Shown in pieces: positions 51,001 to 53,778 of a DNA stretch of 64,000 bases. A program made the translations under genes and the position numbers. Origin of the DNA: Margaritifera margaritifera (lineage: Eukaryota; Mollusca; Bivalvia; Unionida; Margaritiferidae); assembly GCA_029931535.1 (NCBI GenBank), contig JAQPZY010001432.1, forward strand, positions 1,240,001 through 1,304,000, read 5' to 3'. The number at the start of each line of letters is the position of its first letter. The first letter of the stretch is position 1. The notes under the pieces were generated by a model that saw only the letters and a list, made by a program, of their open reading frames with translations, did not search any database and was not told where the DNA came from.

Positions 51001-52030
51001 ATGCCATATGTGGTCATTCAAAAATGACTATATGGTAGAAAATATTTTTACACAGACACAAGTCATACAAGTTAATGGATAAAGTGACACTATCTGTTTG
51101 GGTTGTAGACTCAATGTCCAGTCAATCTGTCTGTACAGTCAATCTTAATTGATAGGCCCACCTGAGATTTTTGACAAACCAGCAAATGTGCACCTGAATG
51201 TCTGCTCAGGTAGCTAAACATGTCCCAATACAAGTTATCTATCAGTGATGACCTGGTATGTATCTGAAATATGTACAATATTTGATGTAGCAAATTTCAG
51301 GAACTGTAATCAATTACCATTGGTACCACCCACCTGGGCAGATTTCTCAAATTTTCCTTCCTTTGTCACAAGGAAAAAAAGGGCCACACCATGAATCTGT
51401 GCACACATTGGGAACATTATGCAAATGATACCAAAAAGATATCTGCCTGCATTTGTATGCAATTGCATAATCTATCTGTGGCAGTAATCTACCATATGTA
51501 ACTGATGCATCAAATTTATTTGTCAATTTCACCAACACTAGGTGAACAATTTAATATGTACCTTTCTCAGTATACATTTATTCAACTTATGTGTACATAA
51601 ACTCTTTGATTGTTTAGTAAGTGGAGTCCAATTTGAAAGATAATCAAACTTAAGGATAAGGTAACATCTGTATTTCAGCCTCTGGTACATCAAGCAACCA
51701 GAAGCCTCATCAAGTCCCATCTTTTTCATGCTAAATTATATTTTTACATCCCTTGAATAATGACCTGCAACTACCATGTGGCTACTGCAGATTCAACTGT
51801 AGTTTAGTATTGAGAATTACATTATGAAAAAATAAGGGGAAGAAAATTAAATCATAAAAAAAATGTACCTCTGCACATGCCGCCAGTACAGTTGATAGTG
51901 TCAAGATCACTTCCTGGGCAATACTCCCCTCCATTTGCAGGTGAAGGTCTGTCACAGGTGCGGCGGCGGTGGTGGATACAGTCAGAGTTACATGTAGACC
52001 ATGAAGACCAGGATGACCAGCGACCATGCA
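2235..52030 (-). CDS. unc5: UNC5-family netrin receptor, 3' part (14 exons; 5' exons outside window)
   Basis: Single-pass netrin receptor of axon guidance; family members mediate repulsion from netrin and can trigger apoptosis as dependence receptors. Fourteen exons with GT-AG borders on the minus strand join in consistent phases: 1-1 for the first seven, 1-0 for the eighth, then 0-0, ending 0-2, 2-2 and stop. The visible protein is 726 residues: TSP1 (about 1-54), stalk (55-105), transmembrane helix (106-130), cytoplasmic linker (131-300), ZU5 (about 301-440), UPA (about 441-590), linker, and death domain (about 636-720). This is the UNC5 order. Ig1, Ig2, the first TSP1 repeat and the signal peptide are missing because the gene runs off the window. 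The family is clear from motifs such as [11 protein letters not shown] and [12 protein letters not shown]; the vertebrate-type paralogue (A-D) cannot be assigned, and invertebrates usually have one gene. Confidence 0.95.
2407..3654. other. UNC5 intron between the two death-domain exons
   Basis: 1.25-kb intron, about half of it a 71/74-bp tandem array. Poly-A/T tracts near 2586-2600 and 2705-2728 generate short spurious ORFs. Confidence 0.8.
2885..3530. repeat. 71-74 bp tandem array, about 9 copies
   Basis: Unit contains TCTGGACTTTCTGAT, CCAATGTAATCTACCC and TTATTCTGTACAGATT. TCTGGAC recurs at 2948, 3022, 3096, 3170 (spacing 74) and then 3241, 3312, 3383, 3454 (spacing 71): a 3-bp deletion variant has taken over the second half of the array. 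Confidence 0.9.
3655..3756 (-). CDS. unc5: UNC5 exon: death domain first half
   Basis: Residues 636-669. [20 protein letters not shown] followed by [14 protein letters not shown]. The RG-DWRMLA motif is the hallmark of the UNC5 death domain, the module for apoptotic and signalling partners. Acceptor TATACCTTCAG, donor GACAG-GTAAAT; 102 bases, phase 2-2. Confidence 0.96.
3997..4199 (-). mobile_element. 221-bp double-hairpin MITE, reverse orientation
   Basis: Begins TACCATCTTTACTCGCTTATAA and ends GTGAGTACATATGGTA. Both internal hairpins are present (AACAACATAGACCCTGATC arm first, then the CTGCATAGATCCAGATC arm); one loop is shortened and one carries a GGCAAT duplication. Confidence 0.88.
5371..6395 (+). 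pseudogene. Degenerate hAT-like transposase relic
   Basis: Two blocks. The N-terminal block starts at ATG 5371 ([17 protein letters not shown], stop, then [20 protein letters not shown] with a following CVSKVC), resembling the start of hAT/BED-type domesticated transposases. The C-terminal block 6018-6395 has [38 protein letters not shown], then after a frame change [20 protein letters not shown]: the P-H-S-N-A-D-x-E-R-x-F-S signature of the hAT dimerisation region, followed by a stop and [20 protein letters not shown]. The catalytic middle is gone. Nonfunctional by several stops and a frameshift; antisense to UNC5. Confidence 0.75.
6744..6953 (-). mobile_element. 221-bp double-hairpin MITE, reverse orientation, degraded right end
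   Basis: Left end TAGTCCATACTTGCTTATAAG, then the AACAACAGAGACCCTGATC hairpin and the CTGCACAGACCCAGGTC hairpin. The right terminal repeat is eroded (CTCGAGTTATGCATTATAC). Confidence 0.85.
6958..7072. repeat. Short tandem repeat, about 40 bp x 3
   Basis: Three imperfect copies of TTGTGGAGGGGCAAAGCACC followed by CTCAGCTAGGAGATA. Starts right after the degraded MITE end and lies 130 bp from the linker exon. Confidence 0.85.
7201..7328 (-). CDS. unc5: UNC5 exon: Ser/Thr-rich linker before the death domain
   Basis: Residues 594-635. A low-complexity Ser/Thr linker ([15 protein letters not shown]) ending in LPDACLQNF, which continues into the next exon as F-R-L-P-S-H-I-R, aligning with the F-R-I-P-L-P-I-R start of UNC5 death domains; this supports the splice. 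Acceptor TTTATTTTGCAG, donor CTTTAG-GTCAGT; 128 bases, phase 0 to 2. Confidence 0.88.
7712..8640 (+). repeat. About 52-bp tandem array, about 18 copies, made from a SINE head
   Basis: Unit: GCAAGCAAATTGGGCTTGGA, then ACTGTGATAGCTCAGTGGTT and AGCAACACT. The TAGCTCAGTGGTTAGCA segment is a Pol III A-box-like tRNA head, and the last unit runs directly into an A-box/B-box SINE at 8617. Two variants (GTGATAG and GTGGTAG) alternate in blocks, suggesting higher-order duplication. Confidence 0.88.
8617..8890 (+). mobile_element. tRNA-derived SINE with duplicated core
   Basis: Head GTGGTAGCTCAGTGGCTAGC (A-box) and GCAGGTTAGAATCTC (degenerate B-box), followed by a core containing GGGCAAGACACTTGATTCCA then ATTGCCTCAGCA. 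The B-box-to-core part occurs twice (8690-8757 and 8760-8828). The tail has TTTAAACACCAATCATT. Confidence 0.8.
8897..9090 (+). mobile_element. tRNA-derived SINE, well-preserved head
   Basis: A-box GGTGGCTCAGTGGTTAGCAT, B-box GGGTTTGAATCC, core GTGTGTCCTTGGGCAAGGCA followed by CTTTACTCCAATTGCCTCGG, tail GTGCCGTAAAGCACCAAACC. No tRNA cloverleaf: the acceptor 3' strand is absent, so it is a SINE, not a tRNA gene. Confidence 0.85.
9085..9440 (+). repeat. About 60-bp tandem array, about 6 copies, resembling the SINE tail
   Basis: Unit: AACTGTACTATGATATATGC, then CATGCAAGTTTTACCATTAA and ACACCAATCATTCAAGCAAG. It starts at the SINE's 3' end, and TTAAACACCAATCATT also ends the upstream SINE copy (8865-8881), so the unit probably arose from the SINE tail. 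Confidence 0.8.
9507..10202 (-). mobile_element. Double-hairpin MITE split by a 486-bp insertion
   Basis: Left part 9507-9575 (GATCCAACTGTAAATAACAC, AGACCATGACCTGC) and right part 10062-10202 (TGATCAGGTTCTATGCTGTT, then the CTGCATAGACCCAGATC hairpin and AATATATATGAC end) together make one copy. The left terminal repeat is not recognisable. The right end lies about 8 nt from the donor of the UNC5 exon ending at 10211. Confidence 0.82.
9576..10061 (+). mobile_element. 486-bp deletion-derivative transposon nested in the MITE
   Basis: Perfect 10-bp terminal inverted repeats ATACCTGTCA / TGACAGGTAT. Both flanks carry GATCAG from the host MITE, an apparent short target duplication. Inside, ATG 9870 to TAA 9962 encodes a 30-residue peptide with [11 protein letters not shown] and [15 protein letters not shown], resembling the N-terminus of a transposase (basic stretch, then W-E-x-K-Y-P). 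No catalytic region; superfamily unresolved. Confidence 0.72.
10211..10381 (-). CDS. unc5: UNC5 exon: UPA end
   Basis: Residues 537-593. [20 protein letters not shown] matches the family pattern EIPF-HIW-G-Q-NLHC-F-LE, followed by the final UPA strands ([20 protein letters not shown]). Acceptor TTTTTATTCCAG, donor AAAGAG-GTTAGT; 171 bases, phase 0-0. A 221-bp-family transposon ends about 8 nt past the donor. Confidence 0.95.
10995..11130. repeat. 32-bp tandem repeat, 4 copies
   Basis: Unit ATTTGTATATACATGTGATG followed by GGGACATATTGT; copies differ at one or two bases. Confidence 0.9.
11678..11901 (+). mobile_element. 221-bp double-hairpin MITE, forward orientation
   Basis: Left end GCCATATATACTTGCTTATTAG, hairpins CTGCATAGACCCAGATCTGC and AACAACATAGACCCTGATCT, right end AACTTATAAGCAAGTACTTA then CAGTA. 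Confidence 0.88.
11894..12370 (-). CDS. Unrecognised 158-codon ORF (possible gene fragment or pseudogene)
   Basis: Longest non-repetitive ORF in the window not explained by UNC5. It includes [35 protein letters not shown], and [20 protein letters not shown]; mixed composition, no transmembrane segment, no motif I can name. Upstream in another frame (12540-12380) there is a basic open stretch ([17 protein letters not shown]) that a one-base shift would join, so a broken retrocopy is possible. Its last codons and stop fall in the terminal repeat of the adjacent 221-bp element. The family protein needs no exon here, so it is not part of UNC5. Could be chance. Confidence 0.3.
   Translation of the reverse strand: MPEAGGTSKYDLITVISHFVRAQREKNGKCSNLKHTGWAKDSSTQELAYWFDFSLVKFYQICIFHGVGLQPLLSKHADLLRKNSFIFLNVRFKSVVPMGGKSTALFRPKFLSDDASPQTGLGITCSFDGLKDLDTDTCYDKLNWKQSLFFVRLKSRVL
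15344..15566 (+). mobile_element. 221-bp double-hairpin MITE, forward orientation
   Basis: Left end TACCATATATACTTGCGTATAA; nearly perfect first hairpin (AACTGCATAGACCCAGATCT ... AGATCTGGGTCTATGCAATT) and second hairpin (AACAACATAGACCCTGATCT ... AATCAGGGTTTATGTTGTTT); right end GTGAGTATAGACACAGTA. Confidence 0.92.
16661..17386. repeat. 27-bp tandem array, about 26 copies
   Basis: Unit CACATTGTCAGAAAGACTCA followed by CATAAAC. Because 27 is a multiple of three and the unit lacks stops, it is open in several frames on both strands (HINHIVRKT on plus, SLSDNVVYV on minus). Some units lack 9 or more bases (AACCAGTCAGAGACTC). Treated as a minisatellite, not a gene. Confidence 0.92.
19043..19263 (-). 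mobile_element. 221-bp double-hairpin MITE, reverse orientation
   Basis: Exactly 221 bp. Left end TACAATCTATACTCACAAATAA, hairpins GGCATAGATCCTGATCTGTC and CTACATAGACCCAGATCTGC, right end AACGAGTATATAGGTA. Confidence 0.9.
20588..20830 (+). mobile_element. Old, diverged double-hairpin MITE remains
   Basis: TTGACCCAGATTTGCAGGTG, CATCAGGGTATATAC, AACAATGTAGACCATGATCT and, after 20745, a further end piece (TCCAACTGCATGGACCCAGA) with CTATGTCAGTATATACCCTG. The hairpin arms no longer pair well, so this looks like an older insertion. Confidence 0.6.
21556..21740. repeat. (TA)n and (GA)n compound microsatellite
   Basis: (CA)n, then a long (TA)n run to 21624, a short interruption, (TA)n again to 21684, (GA)n to about 21720 and a G-run. 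Produces spurious IYIYIY and SLSLSL frames. Confidence 0.97.
21942..22088 (-). CDS. unc5: UNC5 exon: UPA middle part
   Basis: Residues 488-536: [40 protein letters not shown], then KSKLAANYQ. The E-x-x-LGG-L-x-x-P-K-x-x-x-F sequence is typical of UNC5 UPA. Acceptor AATTTTCAG, donor TACCAG-GTAGCA (weaker than most here); 147 bases, phase 0-0. The next exon is 11.6 kb away, yet the protein joins at a point that is contiguous in the family. Confidence 0.95.
22089..22570. other. Short UNC5 intron with (GT)n
   Basis: 482-bp intron. (GT)n at 22292-22331; poly-purine AAAAAAAAGAAAG near 22480. No other feature seen. Confidence 0.85.
22571..22807 (-). CDS. unc5: UNC5 exon: ZU5-UPA junction and start of UPA
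   Basis: Residues 409-487. [20 protein letters not shown] followed by HRFALIGEA is the conserved end of ZU5; [20 protein letters not shown] and [12 protein letters not shown] begin the UPA domain (conserved in UNC5, PIDD and ankyrins). Acceptor TTTATTGCAG, donor TTGGAA-GTGAGT; 237 bases, phase 0-0. Confidence 0.96.
22808..24445. other. UNC5 intron, mostly featureless
   Basis: AT-rich. One small repeat: about 24 bp (GGGCCACTTGAAAGAGGGAA, AAGTA) in three copies at 24296-24365. No coding support. Confidence 0.75.
24446..24612 (-). CDS. unc5: UNC5 exon: ZU5 second half
   Basis: Residues 353-408. Contains [20 protein letters not shown] and [20 protein letters not shown], matching the UNC5 pattern LTPVVSCGP, LTRPV, HCA and W-K-I-L. 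In family structures this part of ZU5 packs against the UPA and death domains in the closed, autoinhibited form. Acceptor TTTTCCCTACAG, donor GGCAG-GTAAGA; 167 bases, phase 1 to 0. Confidence 0.95.
24613..26694. other. UNC5 intron with a degenerate approximately 180-bp tandem repeat
   Basis: Includes a two-copy repeat (CATGTACAAATTTTACTTGT, about 42 bp) at 24852-24934, the approximately 180-bp repeat, and a duplicated CATATATTAAGTTAACGATG segment at 25965-26050 whose GCTAATACCATAATATTTAT end recurs near 26306-26325. Confidence 0.75.
25165..25720. repeat. Degenerate tandem repeat, about 180 bp x 3
   Basis: Three diverged units, each with an AAAACTTTAACNNTGTTCAC-like start, AACAAGCTTTCTG, AAGCAGG followed by GGCAAGA and GGAACTC, then TAAACTTTAG, ATATTATCCTAA and GAAGATATATGACTT. 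Unit starts near 25173, 25360, 25537, with a partial fourth at 25700. Satellite-sized monomer, no coding frame. Confidence 0.75.
26695..26796 (-). CDS. unc5: UNC5 exon: ZU5 core
   Basis: Residues 319-352, [19 protein letters not shown] followed by [14 protein letters not shown], the conserved ZU5 block also found in ankyrins and ZO-1. It continues directly from the [10 protein letters not shown] end of the preceding exon. Acceptor TCATTGTAG, donor TTACAG-GTAAAT; 102 bases, phase 1-1. Confidence 0.95.
26797..27521. other. UNC5 intron without features
   Basis: 725-bp AT-rich intron. Only a 17-bp direct duplication (GGTAGAAAGGGTTTGAA) at 27276-27308 seen. Confidence 0.8.
27522..27974 (-). CDS. 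unc5: UNC5 exon: cytoplasmic linker and start of ZU5
   Basis: A 453-base exon (151 codons, residues 168-318). Most is low-homology linker: proline/asparagine-rich with a tyrosine motif LPTYAEIAE (Y209). Residues 275-278 read DAGD (27654-27643), a caspase-type DxxD in the region where vertebrate UNC5 receptors are cleaved. The last 20 residues, [18 protein letters not shown], are the first strand of ZU5 and match the family's TFN..GG.L..P..G signature. Acceptor TTATTTCCAG, donor GTCAG-GTATAA; phase 1-1. Confidence 0.93.
28511..28750. repeat. 48-bp tandem repeat, 5 copies
   Basis: Unit GGTGATATTTGCTTATGTAT, ACCTAAAACTTTCATCCATC, CATCTACA; starts at 28513, 28561, 28609, 28657, 28705. The length is a multiple of three, giving 16-residue repeated frames that are not a protein. 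Confidence 0.93.
31100..31167 (-). mobile_element. Right-end fragment of the double-hairpin MITE
   Basis: GGCAGATCTGGGTCTATTCA, GTTGGTATCGGTTTATACGC and GAGTATATATGGTA: the last quarter of a reverse-oriented copy. The rest is missing. Confidence 0.85.
31303..31760 (+). pseudogene. LINE (non-LTR retrotransposon) RNase H and C-terminal relic
   Basis: 31336-31530 reads [20 protein letters not shown] followed by [15 protein letters not shown], the GI-GNE-AD-AA motif of the RNase H domain in Jockey/RTE-like ORF2 proteins, then [14 protein letters not shown]. Past a stop the usual C-terminal tail can still be followed in shifting frames ([21 protein letters not shown]). No reverse transcriptase is present. 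A 5'-truncated, decayed copy antisense to UNC5. Confidence 0.75.
31918..32110. repeat. 28-bp tandem repeat, about 7 copies
   Basis: Unit TTGGCACCATGTAACTTTAC followed by TTTTATTT, with C/T and G/A variants; decays toward 32150. Confidence 0.92.
32229..32282. repeat. (GA)n microsatellite touching an UNC5 donor site
   Basis: About 54 bp of near-perfect GA. In transcript sense it is (CU)n beginning about 6 nt after the exon end at 32286. Confidence 0.97.
32286..32339 (-). CDS. unc5: UNC5 exon: small His/Asp/Lys-rich cytoplasmic exon (possible cassette)
   Basis: A 54-base exon, phase 1-1, encoding [18 protein letters not shown] right after the membrane-proximal tail. Acceptor TTGTTTTCAG, donor TTCAG-GTGAGT. 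Its frame fits both neighbours, and it is a multiple of three. There is no recognised domain. A (CT)n tract in transcript sense begins within about 6 nt of the donor. Confidence 0.68.
32590..32793 (+). mobile_element. Double-hairpin MITE, forward orientation, shortened second hairpin
   Basis: Left end TACCATGTATATTCAGTTAC, hairpin one with CACCGACCCAGATCTGC, hairpin two reduced (CATAGACCCTGATGTATTAT), right end TTGTAAGTATATATGGTA. Lies 86 bp from an oppositely oriented copy. Confidence 0.88.
32879..33100 (-). mobile_element. 221-bp double-hairpin MITE, reverse orientation
   Basis: Left end TACATATATATATACTCACTT, hairpins AACAACATGGACCCTGATCT and AACTGCATACTCAGATCTGT, right end TAAGCAAGTATATACGGTA. 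Confidence 0.9.
33548..33650. repeat. 24-25 bp tandem repeat, about 4 copies
   Basis: Unit CATTACACACTTATTTGTAC followed by ACAT. Confidence 0.88.
33903..34072 (-). mobile_element. tRNA-derived SINE, minus strand
   Basis: In minus sense: GGAGCTGTACTAGCTCAGTT, GGTAGAGTG (A-box), GTTGTGGGTTTAATAC (degenerate B-box), core GGTGTGTCCTTAGAAAAGAC then ACTTAGCTTCCATTTCCTCC, tail TTAAAACCAACAAAA. The acceptor stem cannot pair, so not a tRNA gene. The head is distinct from the 8.9-kb SINE but the core is shared. Confidence 0.82.
36261..36348. repeat. 22-24 bp tandem repeat, 4 copies
   Basis: Unit GTGGTCCAGATGAGAAAATC plus AATA, starts at 36261, 36283, 36307, 36331. Gives an [12 protein letters not shown] repeated frame on plus; a short array, not a protein domain. 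Confidence 0.9.
36625..36890. repeat. About 38-bp tandem repeat, about 7 copies
   Basis: Unit AAGTCTAAGAAAACATCAAA, CACCAAATTCTTTGAAAG; two subtypes (CAAACACCAA and CAAGCATCCA) in separate blocks. Confidence 0.9.
37053..37293 (-). mobile_element. tRNA-derived SINE, minus strand, second head type
   Basis: In minus sense: GGTCCCAAATGGTTGAGTGG followed by TCTAAGAC (A-box), ATGGGTTCGAGTCTTGG (intact B-box), then CCCGTGGGTTAGTGGTTC and a tail GTGGCATTAAACCCCACAAA-ACC. The long TGGTTGAGTGGTCTAAG head resembles a class II (Leu/Ser-like) tRNA. Confidence 0.8.
37425..37645 (-). mobile_element. 221-bp double-hairpin MITE, reverse orientation
   Basis: Exactly 221 bp. TACCATATATACTCAC at the left, AGCAAGTATATACAGTA at the right; hairpins AACAACACAGACCCTGATCT and AACTGCATAGACCCAGATCT. 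Lies 47 bp inside the intron from the donor of the transmembrane exon (37692). Confidence 0.92.
37692..37853 (-). CDS. unc5: UNC5 exon: transmembrane segment
   Basis: Residues 96-149. A charged extracellular end ([10 protein letters not shown]) is followed by about 25 hydrophobic residues (106-130, a Val/Ile run) and an RKR stop-transfer signal, then the start of the cytoplasmic tail ([14 protein letters not shown]). This is the single membrane crossing expected of a type I netrin receptor. Acceptor CTCCATTACAG, donor ACA-GTAAGT; 162 bases, phase 1-1. Only this frame is open: in phase 0 it meets a stop after ten codons. Confidence 0.92.
38967..39040. repeat. (CT)n(CA)n microsatellite
   Basis: About 58 bp of CT followed by about 14 bp of CA. 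Confidence 0.97.
39827..40393. mobile_element. 567-bp foldback (long inverted repeat) element
   Basis: Left arm from AATATTAGCCGAGATTACC mirrors the right arm ending GGTAACCTCAGCTAATATT. Outer arms share AAGTCCCC, GGACTTTACAG, ACATTTTCAGCCAGATC, AATCTTGCACTTGG, TATTTC; inner arms share GTATTTTACAAC, TCTACT and AGGCCAGAAACC / GGTTTCTGGCC. Arms run to near the centre (about 40110) with visible divergence, so the hairpin is old. No coding frame and no clear target duplication. Confidence 0.85.
40534..40584 (-). CDS. unc5: UNC5 exon: 51-base stalk micro-exon (possible cassette)
   Basis: A 51-base candidate exon, phase 1-1, encoding [17 protein letters not shown] just before the transmembrane exon. 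The acceptor has an unbroken T-tract (ATTTTTTTTAG) and the donor is strong (CAAG-GTAAGC). The frame fits both neighbours and skipping it would be frame-neutral. There is no domain, so the call rests on splice signals, phase and position. Confidence 0.6.
41935..42100 (-). mobile_element. Diverged double-hairpin MITE
   Basis: ACTATGTAGACCCATTACTG, CTGACAGATCAGACTCTACC, AACAAGGTAGACCCAGATCT and GCAGCAGATCTGGGTCTCTG in the order of a reverse copy; terminal repeats not recognisable. Confidence 0.65.
43262..43945. repeat. 32-33 bp tandem array, about 21 copies, each with TGCATGCA
   Basis: Unit TTTAGTCTCACGTATGCATG followed by CATTTTCAACAT. The palindrome TGCATGCA puts one UGCAUG in every unit of the UNC5 transcript. 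Subtypes ACTCATG, TCTCACG and TCTCATG are interspersed. Confidence 0.95.
44240..44706. repeat. 26-bp perfect tandem array, about 18 copies
   Basis: Unit CACACAATCATAGACATCTA followed by TCCACA, essentially without variation, so a recent expansion or ongoing homogenisation. Ends about 29 nt from the donor of the stalk exon at 44736. In transcript sense each unit has UGUGUGUG. Confidence 0.96.
44736..44807 (-). CDS. unc5: UNC5 exon: small in-frame stalk exon (possible cassette)
   Basis: A 72-base exon, phase 1-1, adding 24 codons ([19 protein letters not shown] and on) between TSP1 and the membrane. It is Ser/Thr/Lys rich with no fold, as expected for a stalk. Support is a good acceptor (CTTGTGTTTCAG) and donor (TCTAG-GTAAGG), an open frame fitting both neighbours, and position. 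The family is variable here, so homology does not help. Skipping it keeps the frame. A homogeneous 26-bp array starts about 29 nt downstream of the donor. Confidence 0.65.
45335..45555 (+). mobile_element. 221-bp double-hairpin MITE, forward orientation
   Basis: Exactly 221 bp. TACCATCTATACTTGCTTAC left, GTGAGTATACATTGTA right; hairpins AACTGCATAGATCCAGATTT and AACAACATGGACCCTGATCT. Confidence 0.92.
46212..46445. repeat. About 39-bp tandem repeat, 6 copies
   Basis: Unit GATGGGTGGGTGGGGACATT followed by TATTGTACAAGAATGTT, with single-base variants. G-rich on plus; spurious frames such as [11 protein letters not shown]. Confidence 0.93.
46579..46764 (+). mobile_element. 186-bp hAT-type MITE with 8-bp target duplication
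   Basis: Ends CAGGGTCGGATCAAG and GGTAATCCAGCACTG are imperfect inverted repeats starting CAG, as in hAT elements. Flanked by 8-bp direct repeats CTCGCATG (46571-46578) and CTTGCATG (46765-46772). The internal TGGTGCCCTAAGCATGTG and TTGGTGCCCCTGC form is typical of a noncoding hAT derivative with no transposase. Confidence 0.82.
47053..47183 (-). mobile_element. Internally deleted double-hairpin MITE
   Basis: The left half of one hairpin (AACAACACAGACCCTGATTT, GTC) is joined at the loop to the right half of the other (AGATCTGGGTCTATTCAGTT), with both ends kept. This gives a 131-bp single-hairpin derivative. Confidence 0.82.
47213..47433 (+). mobile_element. 221-bp double-hairpin MITE, forward orientation
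   Basis: Exactly 221 bp. TACCGTATATACTCACATAA left, GTGAGTATATATGGTA right. The second hairpin is near perfect (AACAACATAGACCCTGATCT ... AATCAGGGTCTATGTTGTTT). Begins only 30 bp after the deleted copy. Confidence 0.93.
48272..48492 (+). mobile_element. 221-bp double-hairpin MITE, forward orientation
   Basis: Exactly 221 bp. TACCGCATATACTCGCTTAT left, AAGCAAGTACAGATGCTA right; hairpins CTGCACAGACACAGATCTGC and AACAACACAGACCCTGATCT. Confidence 0.9.
50419..50633 (+). mobile_element. Double-hairpin MITE, forward orientation
   Basis: TACATACCCACTTTTAAGTC left; hairpins AGACTGCATAGACCCAGCTC and AACAACATAAACCCTGATCT; right end ATTAGCAAGTATGATGGT is partly eroded. Confidence 0.88.
51869..52030 (-). 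CDS. unc5: UNC5 exon: second thrombospondin type 1 repeat
   Basis: Encodes residues 1-54 of the visible fragment, an extracellular TSP1 domain. It has the [10 protein letters not shown] tryptophan ladder (W5, W8, W11, typical C-mannosylation sites), all six cysteines (C14, C18, C26, C38, C48, C53) and the [14 protein letters not shown] and LDTINC signatures. The C-N-S-D-C spacing matches the second, not the first, TSP1 of UNC5 proteins. Acceptor TTTCTGTTTCAG, donor GAG-GTACAT; phase 1 on both sides, so the preceding exon must end one base into a valine codon. That preceding exon, expected to hold TSP1 repeat 1, was not found within the window. Confidence 0.93.
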
Positions 52031-52288
52031 CTGAAACAGAAATGGACATGTAAACCAATGAAGTTGAAATTTCTCCATCATTTTCAAAGTGGAATTCTAA
52101 TTTGAATATCTCATTAAATGAGGCCACAAGACTGCAATTATTACTGAGCAGAACAAACCCTTGAACTCCGGTCTTGATTGAGTTCCAACATTTGTCATTC
52201 CTTCCCCTAAAATTATTCAAGATGGGCATCAGTTAGACAATAGGTAGGTAGGTAGGTTGGTCAGTAAGTAGGTATAGCAATGATCAAC

Positions 52289-52488
52289 TACTGTATATAT
52301 TTGCTTTAAAGTCAAGTTCAATTGCAAACTGCACAGACCTGGATATTCCATTGGGTCTATGCAGTTTGTTAGAAGTAATCAGTAGAATAAACAACACTTA
52401 ACCTGATCTGCTGGCCCATTATGTGATGGCAGATCAGGGTCTTTGTTGTTTGCAGTTTGACTCAACTTATAAGCGAGTATATACGGTA
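52289..52488 (+). mobile_element. Double-hairpin MITE with collapsed first hairpin
   Basis: TACTGTATATATTTGCTTTA left, AAGCGAGTATATACGGTA right. The first hairpin has lost most of the loop and one arm part (CACAGACCTGGATATTCCAT then TGGGTCTATGCAGTTTG); the second is intact. Preceded by a (GTAG)n tract at 52236-52275. Confidence 0.88.
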
Positions 52489-53631
52489 TCAAATGTTTTC
52501 ACTATAAAAAGAACTATCAATGTGTGCCCCTATACACACAATGGTCACATTTTGGTAGCAGAAAACAATGTGGATACAGAGATTGCAAATTGGAATCAAG
52601 TTTCATTTTATGAAGAAAAATGATAGTTTGCACTATTATTGTAATGCCAGTGTATGAAAAAAACATAAGGATATCAATGCAATTATAAATACAGATAAAA
52701 AGAAAGAATAAACTTTCTTGTCTGATTTTATGATTGTGGCCCTGATAACTGGACTAAAGGAAATCACTACAATTACCAAATTTGAAAGCATCTAAGTTCA
52801 CTGAGCAATGATTTTCTACTGATTTTAAACCACTGATTTTTCTTAGAATTGAACTTCCAATTTGAATAAAACCAACAGTTTCTTTAAGTTTGAGTGTCTT
52901 TCTACAATATGGTAGCTAAAGTACATGTACCTGTGTGTTAAGAGTTGACTTATTTAATTCTGGGGATAGACTTTCTCCAGTCATTATCGACAAATATTTT
53001 AAACCATACAAAATATACTCTTTTAATCGAAAAGAATTTAGTTTAGACTTTTTTTTTTTTACAGAATATATGTGAAATGCCTGCAGAATGTGAATAATTG
53101 GCAAAAAAAACCCAGGTATTCAAGGTTTAAAAAAAATGAAACATGAATTTCAAAAGACCTTGTAGGTGACTGTAACTTCAAAATTAGGCATCTTTGTTTA
53201 GCAAATCCAAAACAAGGCATAACATTTTTTTAAAAAAGAACACAAGCATTTTCTTGATCTCGATGTCTATGTGCATGCACAATAGGCAAACATCCCAGCA
53301 TATCATGTTGCACACTATGAAAAAAAAGAAGACATTTAGAGATGATATGAGTAAAACTTATATAATTTCAATAAAATTTTCGATTATAGCAAATATATAC
53401 AAAATGAAAACTCTGTATATATTTTTCTGGGTATATAAATTTCATAGAAGTTGTATTCCCTGTGATGGGTCAAGATGTGAATTTCAGTATTTAACTTTAT
53501 GAAGTGAAAAAATAACTTGTCCCAATGGACTCTAATTATTCTATGTAATTTAATACATCATTGTTATCGGGAAAATTAATTAGTTTGGTTTACACAATAC
53601 TGTGAATCAGTTTAAATTCAGGAGTACCAAA

Positions 53632-53778
53632 TTTTGTGGTTTGGTTTTTTTTTAAATGCATATCTGTGGGTACCTAATTTTGTGGATTGGTTTTTTTAAA
53701 AATGCATATTTGTAGGTACCTAATTTTGTGGTTTGTTTTTTTAAAAATGCATATTTGTGAGTACCTAATTTTGTGGAT
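53632..53778. repeat. 44-47 bp tandem repeat, about 3 copies
   Basis: Unit TACCTAATTTTGTGGATTGG, TTTTTTTAAAAATGCATATT, TGTGG. Confidence 0.85.

Larger units (their letters stand above)
44808..51868. other. UNC5 intron with five MITE copies and a hAT MITE
   Basis: 7.1 kb. Repeats are listed separately; (GGAT)n/(GATA)n-like microsatellite at 48778-48845 and a run of about 17 G at 50951-50967. 44965-45330, 48850-50410 and 50970-51860 have no supported feature. Confidence 0.75.
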